64,000 nt of DNA from NCBI GenBank assembly GCA_003014445.1, contig PYGH01000005.1, positions 81,578 to 145,577 on the forward strand, written 5' to 3'. Numbering within the stretch: position 1 is the first letter of the stretch; each line of letters opens with the position of its first letter. A program made the translations under genes and the position numbers. A model generated the notes under the pieces. The model was not told the origin of the DNA and ran no database searches. It was given only the letters and a program-made list of their open reading frames with translations. This DNA comes from Fusobacterium naviforme. Its GTDB lineage: Bacteria; Bacillota; Clostridia; Lachnospirales; Lachnospiraceae. Positions 50,978 through 60,563 of this stretch are shown one piece after another.

Positions 50978-51643
50978 ATGCCCGGTACCGAAAAGAAGGC
51001 CCTCATCATCATGGCATCCGGTAACAGCCGGCGCTTCGGCGGAAATAAGCTGCTCGCGGACTTCGACGGAAATCCGCTGTTCCGACACATTCTGGACAGC
51101 AGCGCGGCGCTCCCCGGCCTGCGCCGTCTCGTCCTCACACGACACGCGGAAATCTATGCACACTGCCTGGCGACAGGCACAGAGGCCGTGCTCCACACGC
51201 TTCCCCTTCGAAATGAGGCGATACGCCTCGGAATTGAAATATTGACGGAAGGTATGCCGGATGTCCGGGAAACTATCCTGCAATACAGCCTGTATCGGGA
51301 AGCGACACCGCTCTCCGGCTGCATCTTCTGTCTCGCGGACCAGCCCCTCCTCACACAGGAAAGTCTGCTGCGGCTCTCCCGGGCGGCAGATGCAGAGCCC
51401 GGGCGCATCCTCTGTCTCTCCTTTCAGGGACAGCGCGGTGCTCCGGTTTACTTCCCCGCGGCGCTCTTTCCCGAGCTCACAGCGCTGCCCGATCGCTGCG
51501 GCGGACGCCATCTCATACAAAAATACCCCGAGCTGGTCTCAGAGGCAGCGGCGGGCTCCGCACTGGAGCTTGCGGATGTCGACACCCCTGAGGCGCTCAG
51601 GGCACTGGAGACTGCACTTCAACGCAGTCGGGAGCTTACTTAG
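50978..51643 (+). CDS. MocA-like nucleotidyltransferase
   Basis: A 221-residue MobA/MocA-type NTP transferase. The N-terminal motif is ALIIMASGNSRRFGGNKLLA (G-x-S-x-R-x-G...K variant) and the metal-binding motif is CIFCLADQPLL, followed by LSFQGQRGAPVYFP. MocA makes molybdopterin cytosine dinucleotide, and related proteins accompany selenium-dependent molybdenum hydroxylases. With selD, yqeB and yqeC in the same window it fits that pathway (inference). GGAGGTGG precedes the ATG. Its last 8 bases overlap the convergent thioesterase gene. Confidence 0.85.
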   Translation: MPGTEKKALIIMASGNSRRFGGNKLLADFDGNPLFRHILDSSAALPGLRRLVLTRHAEIYAHCLATGTEAVLHTLPLRNEAIRLGIEILTEGMPDVRETILQYSLYREATPLSGCIFCLADQPLLTQESLLRLSRAADAEPGRILCLSFQGQRGAPVYFPAALFPELTALPDRCGGRHLIQKYPELVSEAAAGSALELADVDTPEALRALETALQRSRELT

Positions 51644-52031
51644 TCAGCTTCATAGTCGCCTTCTCCTCGAAGCGGGCTCTGTCCACTACGGCCCGCTGAT
51701 GCGTGCCCTCGCCGATCAGACCTCCCTCATCGTAAGCTGCGACCTGAAAACTCAGGATTTTCCCGTTTGCACTGATCTCCGTGAGCTCTGTCTCAAAGCG
51801 CAGCTTCATCCCCACAGGTGATGCCGCCACATGGCTCACATTGACCAGTGTTCCGACCGTGGTCTTTCCCTCCGGAAGCTCCGCCGCCACAGAGGCCGCC
51901 GCCGTGTGCTCAATCCAGGCGACCATCATCGGCGTCGCAAAGACATGCACTGAGCCGCTTCCGACATTTACCGCGAGCTGTTCCTCCGTGACCTCCATCT
52001 CATAATTTCCCCTGATTCCGGTTTTCAGCAT
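51636..52031 (-). CDS. FlK-like hotdog thioesterase
   Basis: A 131-residue hotdog-fold thioesterase related to fluoroacetyl-CoA thioesterase FlK. Thr33 (FATPMM), Glu41 (AWIEHTAAAS) and His67 (NVSHVAAS) have the same spacing (8 and 26) as the FlK catalytic triad Thr42-Glu50-His76. Other landmarks are HQRAVVD near the end. Related clostridial proteins probably act on small acyl-CoA. ATG 52031 has GAGAGG upstream; a long in-frame extension is rejected. Confidence 0.85.
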   Translation of the reverse strand: MLKTGIRGNYEMEVTEEQLAVNVGSGSVHVFATPMMVAWIEHTAAASVAAELPEGKTTVGTLVNVSHVAASPVGMKLRFETELTEISANGKILSFQVAAYDEGGLIGEGTHQRAVVDRARFEEKATMKLTK

Positions 52032-52259
52032 ATATGCCTCTCTTTCTTTCGGGCCCGCAGCCTTTATTATTGTTACATCCGTATATATTACTGCTTTTCT
52101 GTGTCCGAAGCCTGTGGCTCCGACACTTTGCCGGAGTCCGGCTCTCTGAAAGCAGCCTCTCTCTGCGGGAATCTCTGTCAAATACAAGGCAATTTTACCC
52201 GAAGGCTTTCTGTCCCGCAAGTCCGCGTTCTTCGTCATGGGGTGCTTTTCTCCGGCTTT

Positions 52260-52300
52260 CATGGGACTGTGCGCTCTCCCCGGTATGAGAGCCTCCCATG
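52260..52300. other. Imperfect hairpin in the 355-base clpB-thioesterase gap
   Basis: The gap 52032-52386 has no gene. It holds an imperfect hairpin CATGGGA...GCTCTC / GAGAGC.TCCCATG (52260-52300), possibly the end of the clpB transcript, though no T run follows it. Confidence 0.3.
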
Positions 52301-52386
52301 CACGAACTGTATGCTTCCCCCGTTCCGCCTTCTCTTAGCGCAAACACATTCTCCGGCGGAGCGAGTCTTCTTCTTCGCAGCCTCTC

Positions 52387-54987
52387 TCAGCGGACTGCGG
52401 CCTTCAGGGCGGTTCCGTCTCCATTCACATCTATTTCGATCACAGAGCCTTTGTGCAGTCCACTGCCGGAATCAAGTATGAGTCTTGCGACCGGCGTCTC
52501 CACCTGCTTCTGCAGAAAACGCTTTAAGGGTCTCGCGCCAAAGGCCGGGTCGTAGCCCCGCTCCGCGACAAAGCGCTTTGCTTCCTCCGTGAGCGCAATG
52601 CAAAGCTCCTGCTCTGCAAGTCTCCGGTTCGTGTCAGCAATGAGCAGCTCTACGATGCCGCCGATATTGTCCCGCGTCAGCGGCCGGAACATGATAATCT
52701 CATCCAGGCGATTCAGGAATTCGGGACGGAATCGCGCCTTCAGCTCAGCGTCCACCAGAACAGCAGCGTCTTGGCCGACATGTCCCGCTTCATCTATGCC
52801 CTCCAGGAGATGCTGGGAGCCGATATTGCTGGTCAGGATGATGATGGTATTCTTGAAATCCACAGTCTTTCCGAGGGAATCCGTGATGCGTCCATCATCC
52901 AGTACCTGCAGGAGAATATTGAACACATCCGGGTGCGCCTTCTCTATCTCATCAAAGAGCACCACACTGTAGGGCTTTCTCCGCACAGCCTCCGTGAGCT
53001 GACCGCCCTCGTCGTAGCCGACATAGCCCGGAGGCGCTCCGATGAGTCTGGATACGGAGAATTTCTCCATATACTCCGACATATCGATCCGGACCATGCT
53101 GCTCTCATCGTCAAACAGCGCCTCTGCGAGACTCTTCGCCAGCTCCGTCTTACCGACGCCGGTAGGCCCCAGAAAGAGGAAGGAGCCGATGGGCTTAGAC
53201 GGATCCTTGATGCCTGCCTTGCTGCGCTGAATGGCCTCCGCAACCTTCTGCACCGCCTCATCCTGTCCCACAACTCTGCGGTGCAGGATCTCATCGAGAT
53301 GCAGGGTCTTCGCCTTCTCCGATTCATTCAGCTTTGCCACCGGAATATTGGTCCAGCGGGAAATAATCTTCGCGATCTCATTCTCCGTCACCGCCTCGTG
53401 AACCAGAGAGAGCTCACTGTCTCCGACACGCTGCTCCTCCTCCGCGAGCCTCTTCTGAAGCTCCGGAAGCCTGCCGTACTGAAGCTCCGCAGCGCGGCTC
53501 AGATCATACTTCTGCTGTGCATCCTGAATCTCGCGGTTTACGTCCTCGATCTCCTGCCGTATCCTGGCTAGGCTGTCCACGCTCGCCTTCTCATTCTCCC
53601 AGCGGGACTTTGCCTCCGCAAACTGTGCCTTCTTCTCTGCGAGCTCCTTCTCAAGCTGCGCGAGACGCTCCTTCGAGAGCGAATCTGTCTCCTTTCGCAG
53701 CGCGGTCGCCTCGATTTCCAGCTGCATGCGCCGCCGGTTCATCTCATCCAGCTCCGCGGGCATGGAGTCCAGCTCCGTCTTGATCATTGCGCAGGCCTCA
53801 TCCACCAGATCGATCGCCTTGTCCGGCAGAAAGCGATCCGTGATGTAGCGGTCCGAGAGCACCGCCGCGGATACCAGCGCGCCGTCCTGTATCTTCACAT
53901 GGTGATAGTTTTCATAGCGCTCCTTCAGCCCTCTCAGTATAGAGATAGTATCCTCCACCGTCGGCTGTTCCACCATGACCGGCTGGAAGCGTCGTTCCAG
54001 TGCCGCATCCTTCTCAATATATTTTCTGTACTCGTCAAGGGTTGTCGCGCCGATGCAGTGCAGCTCCCCGCGCGCCAGCATAGGCTTCAGCATATTTCCT
54101 GCATCCATGCTTCCCTCAGAGGCCCCTGCACCGACAATGGTGTGCAGCTCATCGATAAAGAGGATAATCTCCCCCTCGCTCTTCTTCACTTCCTCGAGCA
54201 CAGCCTTCAGGCGCTCCTCAAACTCTCCGCGGTACTTTGCCCCGGCGACGAGCGCGCCCATGTCCAGGGCAAAAAGCTTCTTGTCTTTCAACCCGACCGG
54301 AACATCCCCCCGGACGATACGCTGTGCGAGCCCCTCCACAACCGCCGTCTTGCCGACGCCCGGCTCACCGATGAGCACCGGATTGTTCTTCGTCTTGCGG
54401 CTCAGTATCCGCACGACATTCCGTATTTCCTCATCACGACCGATCACCGGGTCGAGCTTCTGATCCCGCGCACGCTCCACAAGGTCGTAGCCATATTTGT
54501 TCAGCGTGTCATAGGTTGCCTCCGGATTGTCCGTGCTGACACGCTGATTTCCTCTCACCGTAGAGAGCGCCTGTAAAAAGCGCTCGCGGGTGATGCCTCT
54601 CGCCCGGAAGCACTCCTTCATCGCCCGGTTCGGATAGCGCAGCATGCAGAGGAAGAGATGCTCCACGGAGACATAGTCATCCCCCATGGCCCTGGCCTCA
54701 TCCTCCGCCCCGGTCAGAACGCGATTCAGCTCGCTGCTCAGGTATTCCTGCCCCCCTGCGCCGCTGACCTTCGGCAGTCTTTCAATGAAACTCTGAAGCT
54801 CATTCTCAAGACTCTCCTTCTGTATGCCCATCTTGGTGACCAGATTTGCAATCAGAGAGTCCTCCACAGCAAGCAGAGCCGCTGCGAGATGCTCCTCATC
54901 TATCTGCTGGTTGCCGTTTTCCACAGCAAGCTTCTGTGCAAGCTGTATCGCCTCCTGCGACTTCTGCGTAAATTTACTGATATTCAT
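52387..54987 (-). CDS. clpB: ATP-dependent disaggregase ClpB
   Basis: Hsp100 chaperone that threads aggregated proteins together with DnaK. The 866 residues contain the N-terminal repeat domain ([20 protein letters not shown]), AAA1 with Walker [16 protein letters not shown] and pore loop [12 protein letters not shown], a coiled-coil middle domain (about 400-520), and AAA2 with [29 protein letters not shown] and LDEIIMF. AAAGGAGAGAGG precedes the ATG. A CIRCE element and a promoter overlap 60-100 bases upstream, so it is controlled by HrcA. Confidence 0.98.
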   Translation of the reverse strand: MNISKFTQKSQEAIQLAQKLAVENGNQQIDEEHLAAALLAVEDSLIANLVTKMGIQKESLENELQSFIERLPKVSGAGGQEYLSSELNRVLTGAEDEARAMGDDYVSVEHLFLCMLRYPNRAMKECFRARGITRERFLQALSTVRGNQRVSTDNPEATYDTLNKYGYDLVERARDQKLDPVIGRDEEIRNVVRILSRKTKNNPVLIGEPGVGKTAVVEGLAQRIVRGDVPVGLKDKKLFALDMGALVAGAKYRGEFEERLKAVLEEVKKSEGEIILFIDELHTIVGAGASEGSMDAGNMLKPMLARGELHCIGATTLDEYRKYIEKDAALERRFQPVMVEQPTVEDTISILRGLKERYENYHHVKIQDGALVSAAVLSDRYITDRFLPDKAIDLVDEACAMIKTELDSMPAELDEMNRRRMQLEIEATALRKETDSLSKERLAQLEKELAEKKAQFAEAKSRWENEKASVDSLARIRQEIEDVNREIQDAQQKYDLSRAAELQYGRLPELQKRLAEEEQRVGDSELSLVHEAVTENEIAKIISRWTNIPVAKLNESEKAKTLHLDEILHRRVVGQDEAVQKVAEAIQRSKAGIKDPSKPIGSFLFLGPTGVGKTELAKSLAEALFDDESSMVRIDMSEYMEKFSVSRLIGAPPGYVGYDEGGQLTEAVRRKPYSVVLFDEIEKAHPDVFNILLQVLDDGRITDSLGKTVDFKNTIIILTSNIGSQHLLEGIDEAGHVGQDAAVLVDAELKARFRPEFLNRLDEIIMFRPLTRDNIGGIVELLIADTNRRLAEQELCIALTEEAKRFVAERGYDPAFGARPLKRFLQKQVETPVARLILDSGSGLHKGSVIEIDVNGDGTALKAAVR

Positions 54988-55015
54988 TCTGCTTCACCTC
55001 TCTCCTTTTGTTCTA

Positions 55016-57682
55016 TTAGTTATAGAACATAATTTCAACTGAGCTCAGTCTACCACCGCTTATTAGCACTGTCAATAGGGGAGTGCTAATTTTCTTTTTT
55101 TTTTTGCTTCCGAGCTCAATGCAGACAGCTCCCTCCTCCGCGGTGCAGCGTATCTCTGTCCCGGCTGCTTCAAGACGCTGAAGCGTCTCCTCATGCGGGT
55201 GTCCGTAGCGGTTGTTTCTGCCGCAGCACAGCACGGTAGTCTCCGGCTGAAGCTGTGTGAGCCAGGCCTCACAGCTGGCTCCCCTAGAGCCGTGGTGCCC
55301 GGCCTTCAGGAGGCGGATACCCCGAAGTGCAGAGCAGAGCTCCGGCTGCTGCGTGAGCGCCGCCAGTATCTGTTCCTCACTCGGCGTTCCTGCATCTCCC
55401 GTGAAGAGACAGTGCTCCGCGCCGTATTGAAAGAGCAGCACCAGCGACTGCTCATTCACATCCTCAGCGACCTCTCCATGACGCGGCCAGAGACAGTAAA
55501 AGCTGCCGAGGCTCTCCCCCGCTCCCATGAACAAAAGCTCCGCGCCATTCTCCTTTATGAGCTCCTTCAGTCTCCCGTAGTGCAGCTCGTCCCGCGAGGC
55601 CGCGGCATTCAGTACCACCCGATGAAAGCGAAACTCCGGCGCCTCCTTCATAAGCCAGGCGACACCATTTGTGTGATCCACATCCGAATGTGTGATAAAG
55701 GCCGCATCCACCTCCCGCAGCGCTCTACTTAAGAGAAATGGTCGCAGGATGTATGCGCCATTTTTCAGATTGGAGCTGCTGCCGCCATCAATCAGGATAC
55801 AGCGGGCACCCTGCTCGATCACGATGGCATCTCCCTGCCCGATATCAAGAAACCACAGGCGCGGGCAGCGGCTCCGCAGTGGCCGCAGAGAGCAGAGTGC
55901 GAGGCATAACAAAAGAGAAGGCAGCAGACGGGATCCCCATATGAAGAGACGCAGACGGCGCACTGCAAAAGCAGGGGCTCTTCCCGAAGCGACGGAGCGC
56001 ACCGCACCGCCCTTACAGATACAGCTCAGCAATCCGCCTGCCCTCTCGGCTCCCTGACAGAAGCCATACAGTGAAAGCAGCAATAGCAGATAATACAGCG
56101 CTATCTGCCAGAGCTTCGGCCTGCCAATCAGAACACTGTGATACGGAAGCTGCTCTGAGACAGCGCACAGCAGGGTATAAAATTGAAGGATGCGATGTAT
56201 GATGCCCGCAGCCAGTTGTGCCAGAAAGCGCAGCGGCGGCAAAATCCCCGCTGCCTTGGCCATGGCAGACGCTGTGAGATAGTATTCCAGCGACAGGAGC
56301 ACGAGAAGAGAGATGCCTGTCCACAGCAGGTAAGCCATGAGCGGAATCACCAGCAGATTCAGAAGCACACTGTAGAGCGGCACGGAGAAGAACCAATACG
56401 CAATCACAGGAAGCGTACCGAGTGTCACGGAAATGCCCATCACAAGCGCCTGTGCCACAGTCTCAAACAGTCTCAAACCCGCACCGCACAGGATTCTGTC
56501 CTCTGATTTTTGTCCGCTGTTCCCCTTCCGTTCCCGCTTCTTCCTCCATCTCTCCCGGCGCCAAAGCAGCTCCCGCCAGAGTGACGCACCCGGCCCAGCA
56601 ATAAAGAACACGGCAAGAAAGGAAAGCTGAAAGCCGCACTGAAACAGCTCCAGAGGAGAGACCAGCAGCATCGCTATTCCCGCGATACCGACCGCAGACC
56701 GCAGATCATAACCCCGGCCCAGTACATCTGCCACAAAGGAGAGCAGAAGCATGATCACCGCGCGCACAACGCCTGTCCCTGCCCCAGTGAGCAGGCAGTA
56801 ACAGAGCAGAAAGAGCCCTGCCGACAGGCCGCTGCCGGAATAGCTCATCCCCCATCTCCGCAGCAAACGGTAGAGACCAAGCCCCAGGAGTGCCGTGTGC
56901 AGACCGCTGATCGCAAGCAGATGTGCAATCCCGTTTCTCCTGTAGCGCTCGTACAGCTCCTCCGGAAGCGCAGTCTTATCTCCAAAGAGCGCCGCATTCA
57001 GAAAACCGGCATCCTCCGCAGCGCAAAGGGAAGAAAAACGCTCCGTGCAGAAGCCCCGCAGGCGGAAGAGCGCTGCAGAGAGAGGCGCAAGCCTCCGCCT
57101 CTCTACTGTGATGCGCTCTGCTGACAGACGGTGCGTCACCCCCTGCGCTCTGTAATAAGAAGCAAAGTCAAACTCTCCGGGGTTCGTGGCCTGCGCGATG
57201 CGACTCAGTCTTCCAGAGACAGAGAGCAGATATCCGCACTGGATCCCTTCTTCCTTCACCAGCTCCCCCGGGCAGGAAATAAGCAGAAGTCCGCTGCGGA
57301 CATGCACCCTGCCATCCCGCCCCGGAAGAAGCTGCTCCGCCCTGCACGTAAGCGTGAGCTCCGCTGTGCTTCCGCCGGTTAAAAGATCAAGGCTCCTCTC
57401 CCCGGGGGAAATACGCTGTGCCTGATACAGCCGCAATGCGCCAAGCAAAAAGCCAAGCGCCAAGAGAAGCGTAACAGCTCTGCACCGCTTTCTCTGTCCC
57501 GTTCCCAGAAGAGGCTGTCGCCTGCTTAAAACACGCGGCCCCCGCTCCCACGACAGAAAAATAAGTACAGCAAAACAGACAGCCGCAAGTCCTGCCGCTG
57601 CCCATGCACCTTTACTCCCCGCATACATTGTCAGCTCTCCAAGTACCAGACCGGCTGCAAGGATTTCAAAAGGTCTTCGCAT
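55016..57682 (-). CDS. comEC: DNA internalization competence protein ComEC/Rec2
   Basis: Inner-membrane DNA channel for natural transformation. The 888 residues have an N-terminal DUF4131/OB-type region, the polytopic competence domain (RRNGIAHLLAISGLHTALLG, LLTGAGTGVVRAVIMLLLSF) and a C-terminal metallo-beta-lactamase domain (LWFLDIGQGDAIVIEQ, FITHSDVDHTNGVAWL, FTGDAG, LKAGHHGSRGA). The last part contains an A11 run (Lys codons, 55095-55105) after which the reading frame passes through the clpB CIRCE and promoter. In the other frame the protein would stop at 55072, so the true C-terminus is uncertain. A weak AGGA precedes the ATG. Confidence 0.9.
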   Translation of the reverse strand: MRRPFEILAAGLVLGELTMYAGSKGAWAAAGLAAVCFAVLIFLSWERGPRVLSRRQPLLGTGQRKRCRAVTLLLALGFLLGALRLYQAQRISPGERSLDLLTGGSTAELTLTCRAEQLLPGRDGRVHVRSGLLLISCPGELVKEEGIQCGYLLSVSGRLSRIAQATNPGEFDFASYYRAQGVTHRLSAERITVERRRLAPLSAALFRLRGFCTERFSSLCAAEDAGFLNAALFGDKTALPEELYERYRRNGIAHLLAISGLHTALLGLGLYRLLRRWGMSYSGSGLSAGLFLLCYCLLTGAGTGVVRAVIMLLLSFVADVLGRGYDLRSAVGIAGIAMLLVSPLELFQCGFQLSFLAVFFIAGPGASLWRELLWRRERWRKKRERKGNSGQKSEDRILCGAGLRLFETVAQALVMGISVTLGTLPVIAYWFFSVPLYSVLLNLLVIPLMAYLLWTGISLLVLLSLEYYLTASAMAKAAGILPPLRFLAQLAAGIIHRILQFYTLLCAVSEQLPYHSVLIGRPKLWQIALYYLLLLLSLYGFCQGAERAGGLLSCICKGGAVRSVASGRAPAFAVRRLRLFIWGSRLLPSLLLCLALCSLRPLRSRCPRLWFLDIGQGDAIVIEQGARCILIDGGSSSNLKNGAYILRPFLLSRALREVDAAFITHSDVDHTNGVAWLMKEAPEFRFHRVVLNAAASRDELHYGRLKELIKENGAELLFMGAGESLGSFYCLWPRHGEVAEDVNEQSLVLLFQYGAEHCLFTGDAGTPSEEQILAALTQQPELCSALRGIRLLKAGHHGSRGASCEAWLTQLQPETTVLCCGRNNRYGHPHEETLQRLEAAGTEIRCTAEEGAVCIELGSKKKKKISTPLLTVLISGGRLSSVEIMFYN
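55047..55075 (-). promoter_or_regulatory. clpB promoter
   Basis: Minus-strand TTGACA (inside the CIRCE spacer/arm) and TAGACT with a 17-base spacer. HrcA bound to CIRCE would cover the -35. Confidence 0.75.
55063..55089. promoter_or_regulatory. CIRCE operator (HrcA site)
   Basis: TTAGCACTG-N9-GAGTGCTAA, the CIRCE inverted repeat with one mismatch (9-bp arms, 9-base spacer). It lies 76 bases before clpB and within the annotated 3' end of comEC. Confidence 0.93.
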
Positions 57683-57766
57683 ATTGATTTGTCCTGTGCT
57701 GAGATTGTGCTTACAGGGCCAGAATACTCAGAGAGCTACCCGCGCTCTATCTGTACGCAGCCCCGC

Positions 57767-58699
57767 TCACTGCGGAATATAGTCCAGATTCCGCTCAAAG
57801 AGCGTATCGAGAGAGACAATATCCCGGAACAACACCGCCTGAGAGCCCTCAACCGCAATCTGCACACGCTGTACTGTCGTGAGCTCCGAGAGAGAATTGA
57901 CCAGAGCATAGATGGTGAGATAAGGATTCTCATTTGGCACTGGCGTCAGAAATTCCTTGCTGAAGTTCAGATAGCAGACGTTCTCGTTCACCGAGACGCT
58001 GAGCAGGCGCGTGTCGGACGAGAGCACCGCAAGGCTGCCGCTCTGCTGCGGCCCGGCAATGAGCTGCTCAACAACCAGCTGCTCCGGCGGCGTATCCACG
58101 CGGTAAGTGACAGTCCGGGTCTCTTCCACCAGAGTTTTCCCCGCAGCGTCAGCAAAATAGAGTGTGAGCTCCGCGCTCTCATAGCGGTTCACATCCGAGA
58201 TACTGTTCACAAAATCATTCTCCGTGAAGGGGCCAAGCGGTGCCCCGCTCTGGCCACTGAGCGGCTGTCCTCCTGTATAAATGCCGACATGGTCCACACC
58301 CGCGACCTGCGTCAGAGTCTCCGTGAGCGCTGCATTACAGAGCGTCTTCCGCTCCGGCTTCATCTCCCCGTAGCGCTCATCAAAATAGAGATAGAGCACC
58401 GATCCGTCCAGACTGAAGGACTCATATCTCACATCGTCTCCGATCGCTGGGATCATATCTATATTGCTCGGCACCTGCATGAGATTTTCAAGCAGCTCAG
58501 AGATCAGCTCCTCCTTGTTCTCTGCAGAGACGCTGTACAGCACATGCTCCAGCTCTGTCACATTTTTATCCAGATAATACACATAATAGCTTCCACTCCC
58601 GGGATCTGCCTCCGCCTCCCGCTGAACACAGCCAGCCAGCAGAAGCACAGCCAGAAGCGCGAGCAGTGCCGATGTGATTCTCTTCATAAGCTGCCTCAT
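57767..58699 (-). CDS. GerMN-domain lipoprotein
   Basis: A 310-residue lipoprotein. Signal peptide ending LLAVLLLAGC (lipobox LAGC), then two GerMN-like repeats: YYVYYLDKNVTEL...LLENLMQVP and later LTLYFADAAGKTL, EQLVVEQLIAGPQQSG, TPVPNENPYLTIYALVNSLS. GerMN domains occur in spore-germination protein GerM and in lipoproteins next to sensor kinases. The start ATG overlaps the end of the histidine kinase gene by four bases (ATGA), indicating coupled translation and a probable functional link. Confidence 0.88.
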   Translation of the reverse strand: MRQLMKRITSALLALLAVLLLAGCVQREAEADPGSGSYYVYYLDKNVTELEHVLYSVSAENKEELISELLENLMQVPSNIDMIPAIGDDVRYESFSLDGSVLYLYFDERYGEMKPERKTLCNAALTETLTQVAGVDHVGIYTGGQPLSGQSGAPLGPFTENDFVNSISDVNRYESAELTLYFADAAGKTLVEETRTVTYRVDTPPEQLVVEQLIAGPQQSGSLAVLSSDTRLLSVSVNENVCYLNFSKEFLTPVPNENPYLTIYALVNSLSELTTVQRVQIAVEGSQAVLFRDIVSLDTLFERNLDYIPQ

Positions 58700-60201
58700 C
58701 CTTTCTTCTCCGCTGCGCTGCCCGGTGTGCTGTTCTCGATATAGGTCAGAGGAATACGCACAAGGAAGGTGGTTCCCTCTCCCTCCCTGCTGTTCAGACG
58801 CACGATCCCCTGGTGCATCAGCACGATATCCTTTGTGATGGCGAGCCCCAGTCCTGTGCCACCGGTCTCACGGGAGCGCGCCTTGTCCACGCGAAAGAAA
58901 CGCTCAAAGACGGATTCCTGCTGATTTTCCGGAATACCGATGCCTGAGTCCTCCACCTTGATATAACAGAACTGATGGTCTGCGTCGAGGCTTACCTTCA
59001 CCCAGCCGTCCTTCACGTTATATTTGATTCCGTTCTCCACCAGATTCATAATTGCAAGCGAGAACTTCACTTCGTCTACATCCGCGCTGACTTCACGTAC
59101 TGTCTCCAACGTGAGCTCTATGTTATTGACTCGCGCCAGCGGGCGGAGCCGCTTCAGAATCTGCTCCAACATTGCATGGATATCTGTCGATTTGCGGCTC
59201 AGGACGATCGCAGAACGATCCATCTTCACCAGGCTCAGAAGATCGTCAATAATTTTCGCTTCGCGGTCTATCTCCCTGGAGATATCGTTCATGAACTCCT
59301 TGTACAGCTCTATCGGCGCGTCCTCCATGCTCATCAGCGAATCTGCGAGCACGCGTATGGAGGTAATCGGCGTCTTCAGCTCGTGCGAAACATTTGAGAC
59401 GAACTCGTCGCGCGACTGGTCGACCGATTTCAGCTTGTGCAGTGTCGTATTGATCGCGGTAGAGATCTGTTCTGTCACGACATAGCTGTGCTGTTCAATA
59501 TTCTGGTTCAGATCTCCGGCCGATACCTTGCGCAGCATCACGCGCAGTTCCGCAAATGGACGCATAATACGGGCTGATAGGTATACGCTCAGACTCAGCA
59601 GCAGTATCATCATAATTGCATTGAATATCCAGAGCGTACTGCGGGCTCCGGAAAGCTCTGCACGCAGAGATTCCGTTGAAGCAATAAAGAGGAGCACCCC
59701 GCGGACGGAACGCCCCGCATTCTCCCCGCTTCCGTCTCCGAAATCTACAGAATCATAGATCGGGGTCGTCTGTATCATGTAATATTTATCTTCATTGTAG
59801 CTCGTCCCGTTTTCTCCGCGGAAACCGTGAATCACCTCCGGCGCAATGTGATAACGCCCCTCGCTCAGGTGAAAGCTGTCACGAAGTATGCGATAATCCT
59901 GATCAATCAGAAGCAGTCGCCCGCTGTAGGACTGCGCCACTACATCCATCTCCGTATTCAGCGCCGCATCCTGCACTCCTCCCGCGCCGAGATACCCTGC
60001 GCGGGAGAGCTTTGTCGCCAGAATCAGGCTGCGGTTCTGTATCTCCGCCTTCCGGCTCTCCAGCAAAGTCTTACGAAACGCATTTGTGATCACCGAACCC
60101 TGCACCAGAATCGGCACCGTCCCCACTATGATAAAGAGGATGATGAGCACAACCCTGAGACGTATCGGTGGGAATTCAGGCCCTGGCTTCTTTGTACTCA
60201 C
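58696..60201 (-). CDS. Membrane sensor histidine kinase
   Basis: A 501-residue WalK/ResE-type kinase. Segments: membrane helix (VLIILFIIVGTVPILV), a 150-residue extracellular sensor, a second helix (LWIFNAIMMILLLSLSVYLS), HAMP, HisKA with the phosphoacceptor His in VSNVSHELKTPITSIRV, and HATPase with NLVENGIKYN, VEDSGIGIP and TGGTGLGLAI. The start is GTG 60201, with GGAGG 7 bases upstream; an upstream in-frame ATG would give a cytosolic extension without support. No response regulator is adjacent, which is unusual. It is coupled to the GerMN lipoprotein downstream. Confidence 0.92.
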   Translation of the reverse strand: MSTKKPGPEFPPIRLRVVLIILFIIVGTVPILVQGSVITNAFRKTLLESRKAEIQNRSLILATKLSRAGYLGAGGVQDAALNTEMDVVAQSYSGRLLLIDQDYRILRDSFHLSEGRYHIAPEVIHGFRGENGTSYNEDKYYMIQTTPIYDSVDFGDGSGENAGRSVRGVLLFIASTESLRAELSGARSTLWIFNAIMMILLLSLSVYLSARIMRPFAELRVMLRKVSAGDLNQNIEQHSYVVTEQISTAINTTLHKLKSVDQSRDEFVSNVSHELKTPITSIRVLADSLMSMEDAPIELYKEFMNDISREIDREAKIIDDLLSLVKMDRSAIVLSRKSTDIHAMLEQILKRLRPLARVNNIELTLETVREVSADVDEVKFSLAIMNLVENGIKYNVKDGWVKVSLDADHQFCYIKVEDSGIGIPENQQESVFERFFRVDKARSRETGGTGLGLAITKDIVLMHQGIVRLNSREGEGTTFLVRIPLTYIENSTPGSAAEKKG

Positions 60202-60498
60202 ACATGATCCTCCCTCTTCTTCATTGCTCGCACACTTACTGTAATGATAGCACCTTCTCACGTACAATTCATCGGAAAATACAGATACACCACCATTTTT
60301 CCAACTGCCTCCCGCCTCTTTCTCATCGCCCTGTACCATCCCACCTCCCGATCCCTCTGTATCCCTTGAGAGCGCTTATTTCTGATGAAATCCTGTCATA
60401 TATAAATTTTCGGCCGGAACAAGACCCAATTTTTATAAAATCCCCCCACCTTCAGGGGCATTTCCCGCATAAATATCACAGTTCTGCACCACCAGAGA

Positions 60499-60527
60499 TT
60501 GAAAAAAAAAAGATCATCCGATATACT
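60499..60527 (+). promoter_or_regulatory. Promoter of zinc-ribbon membrane protein
   Basis: TTGAAA, 17-base spacer (mostly A), TATACT, 36 bases before the start codon. The 360-base divergent gap 60202-60563 contains nothing else convincing. Confidence 0.6.
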
Positions 60528-60563
60528 GAAACAAAATACATGTGACCTGAAATGGAGACGATC

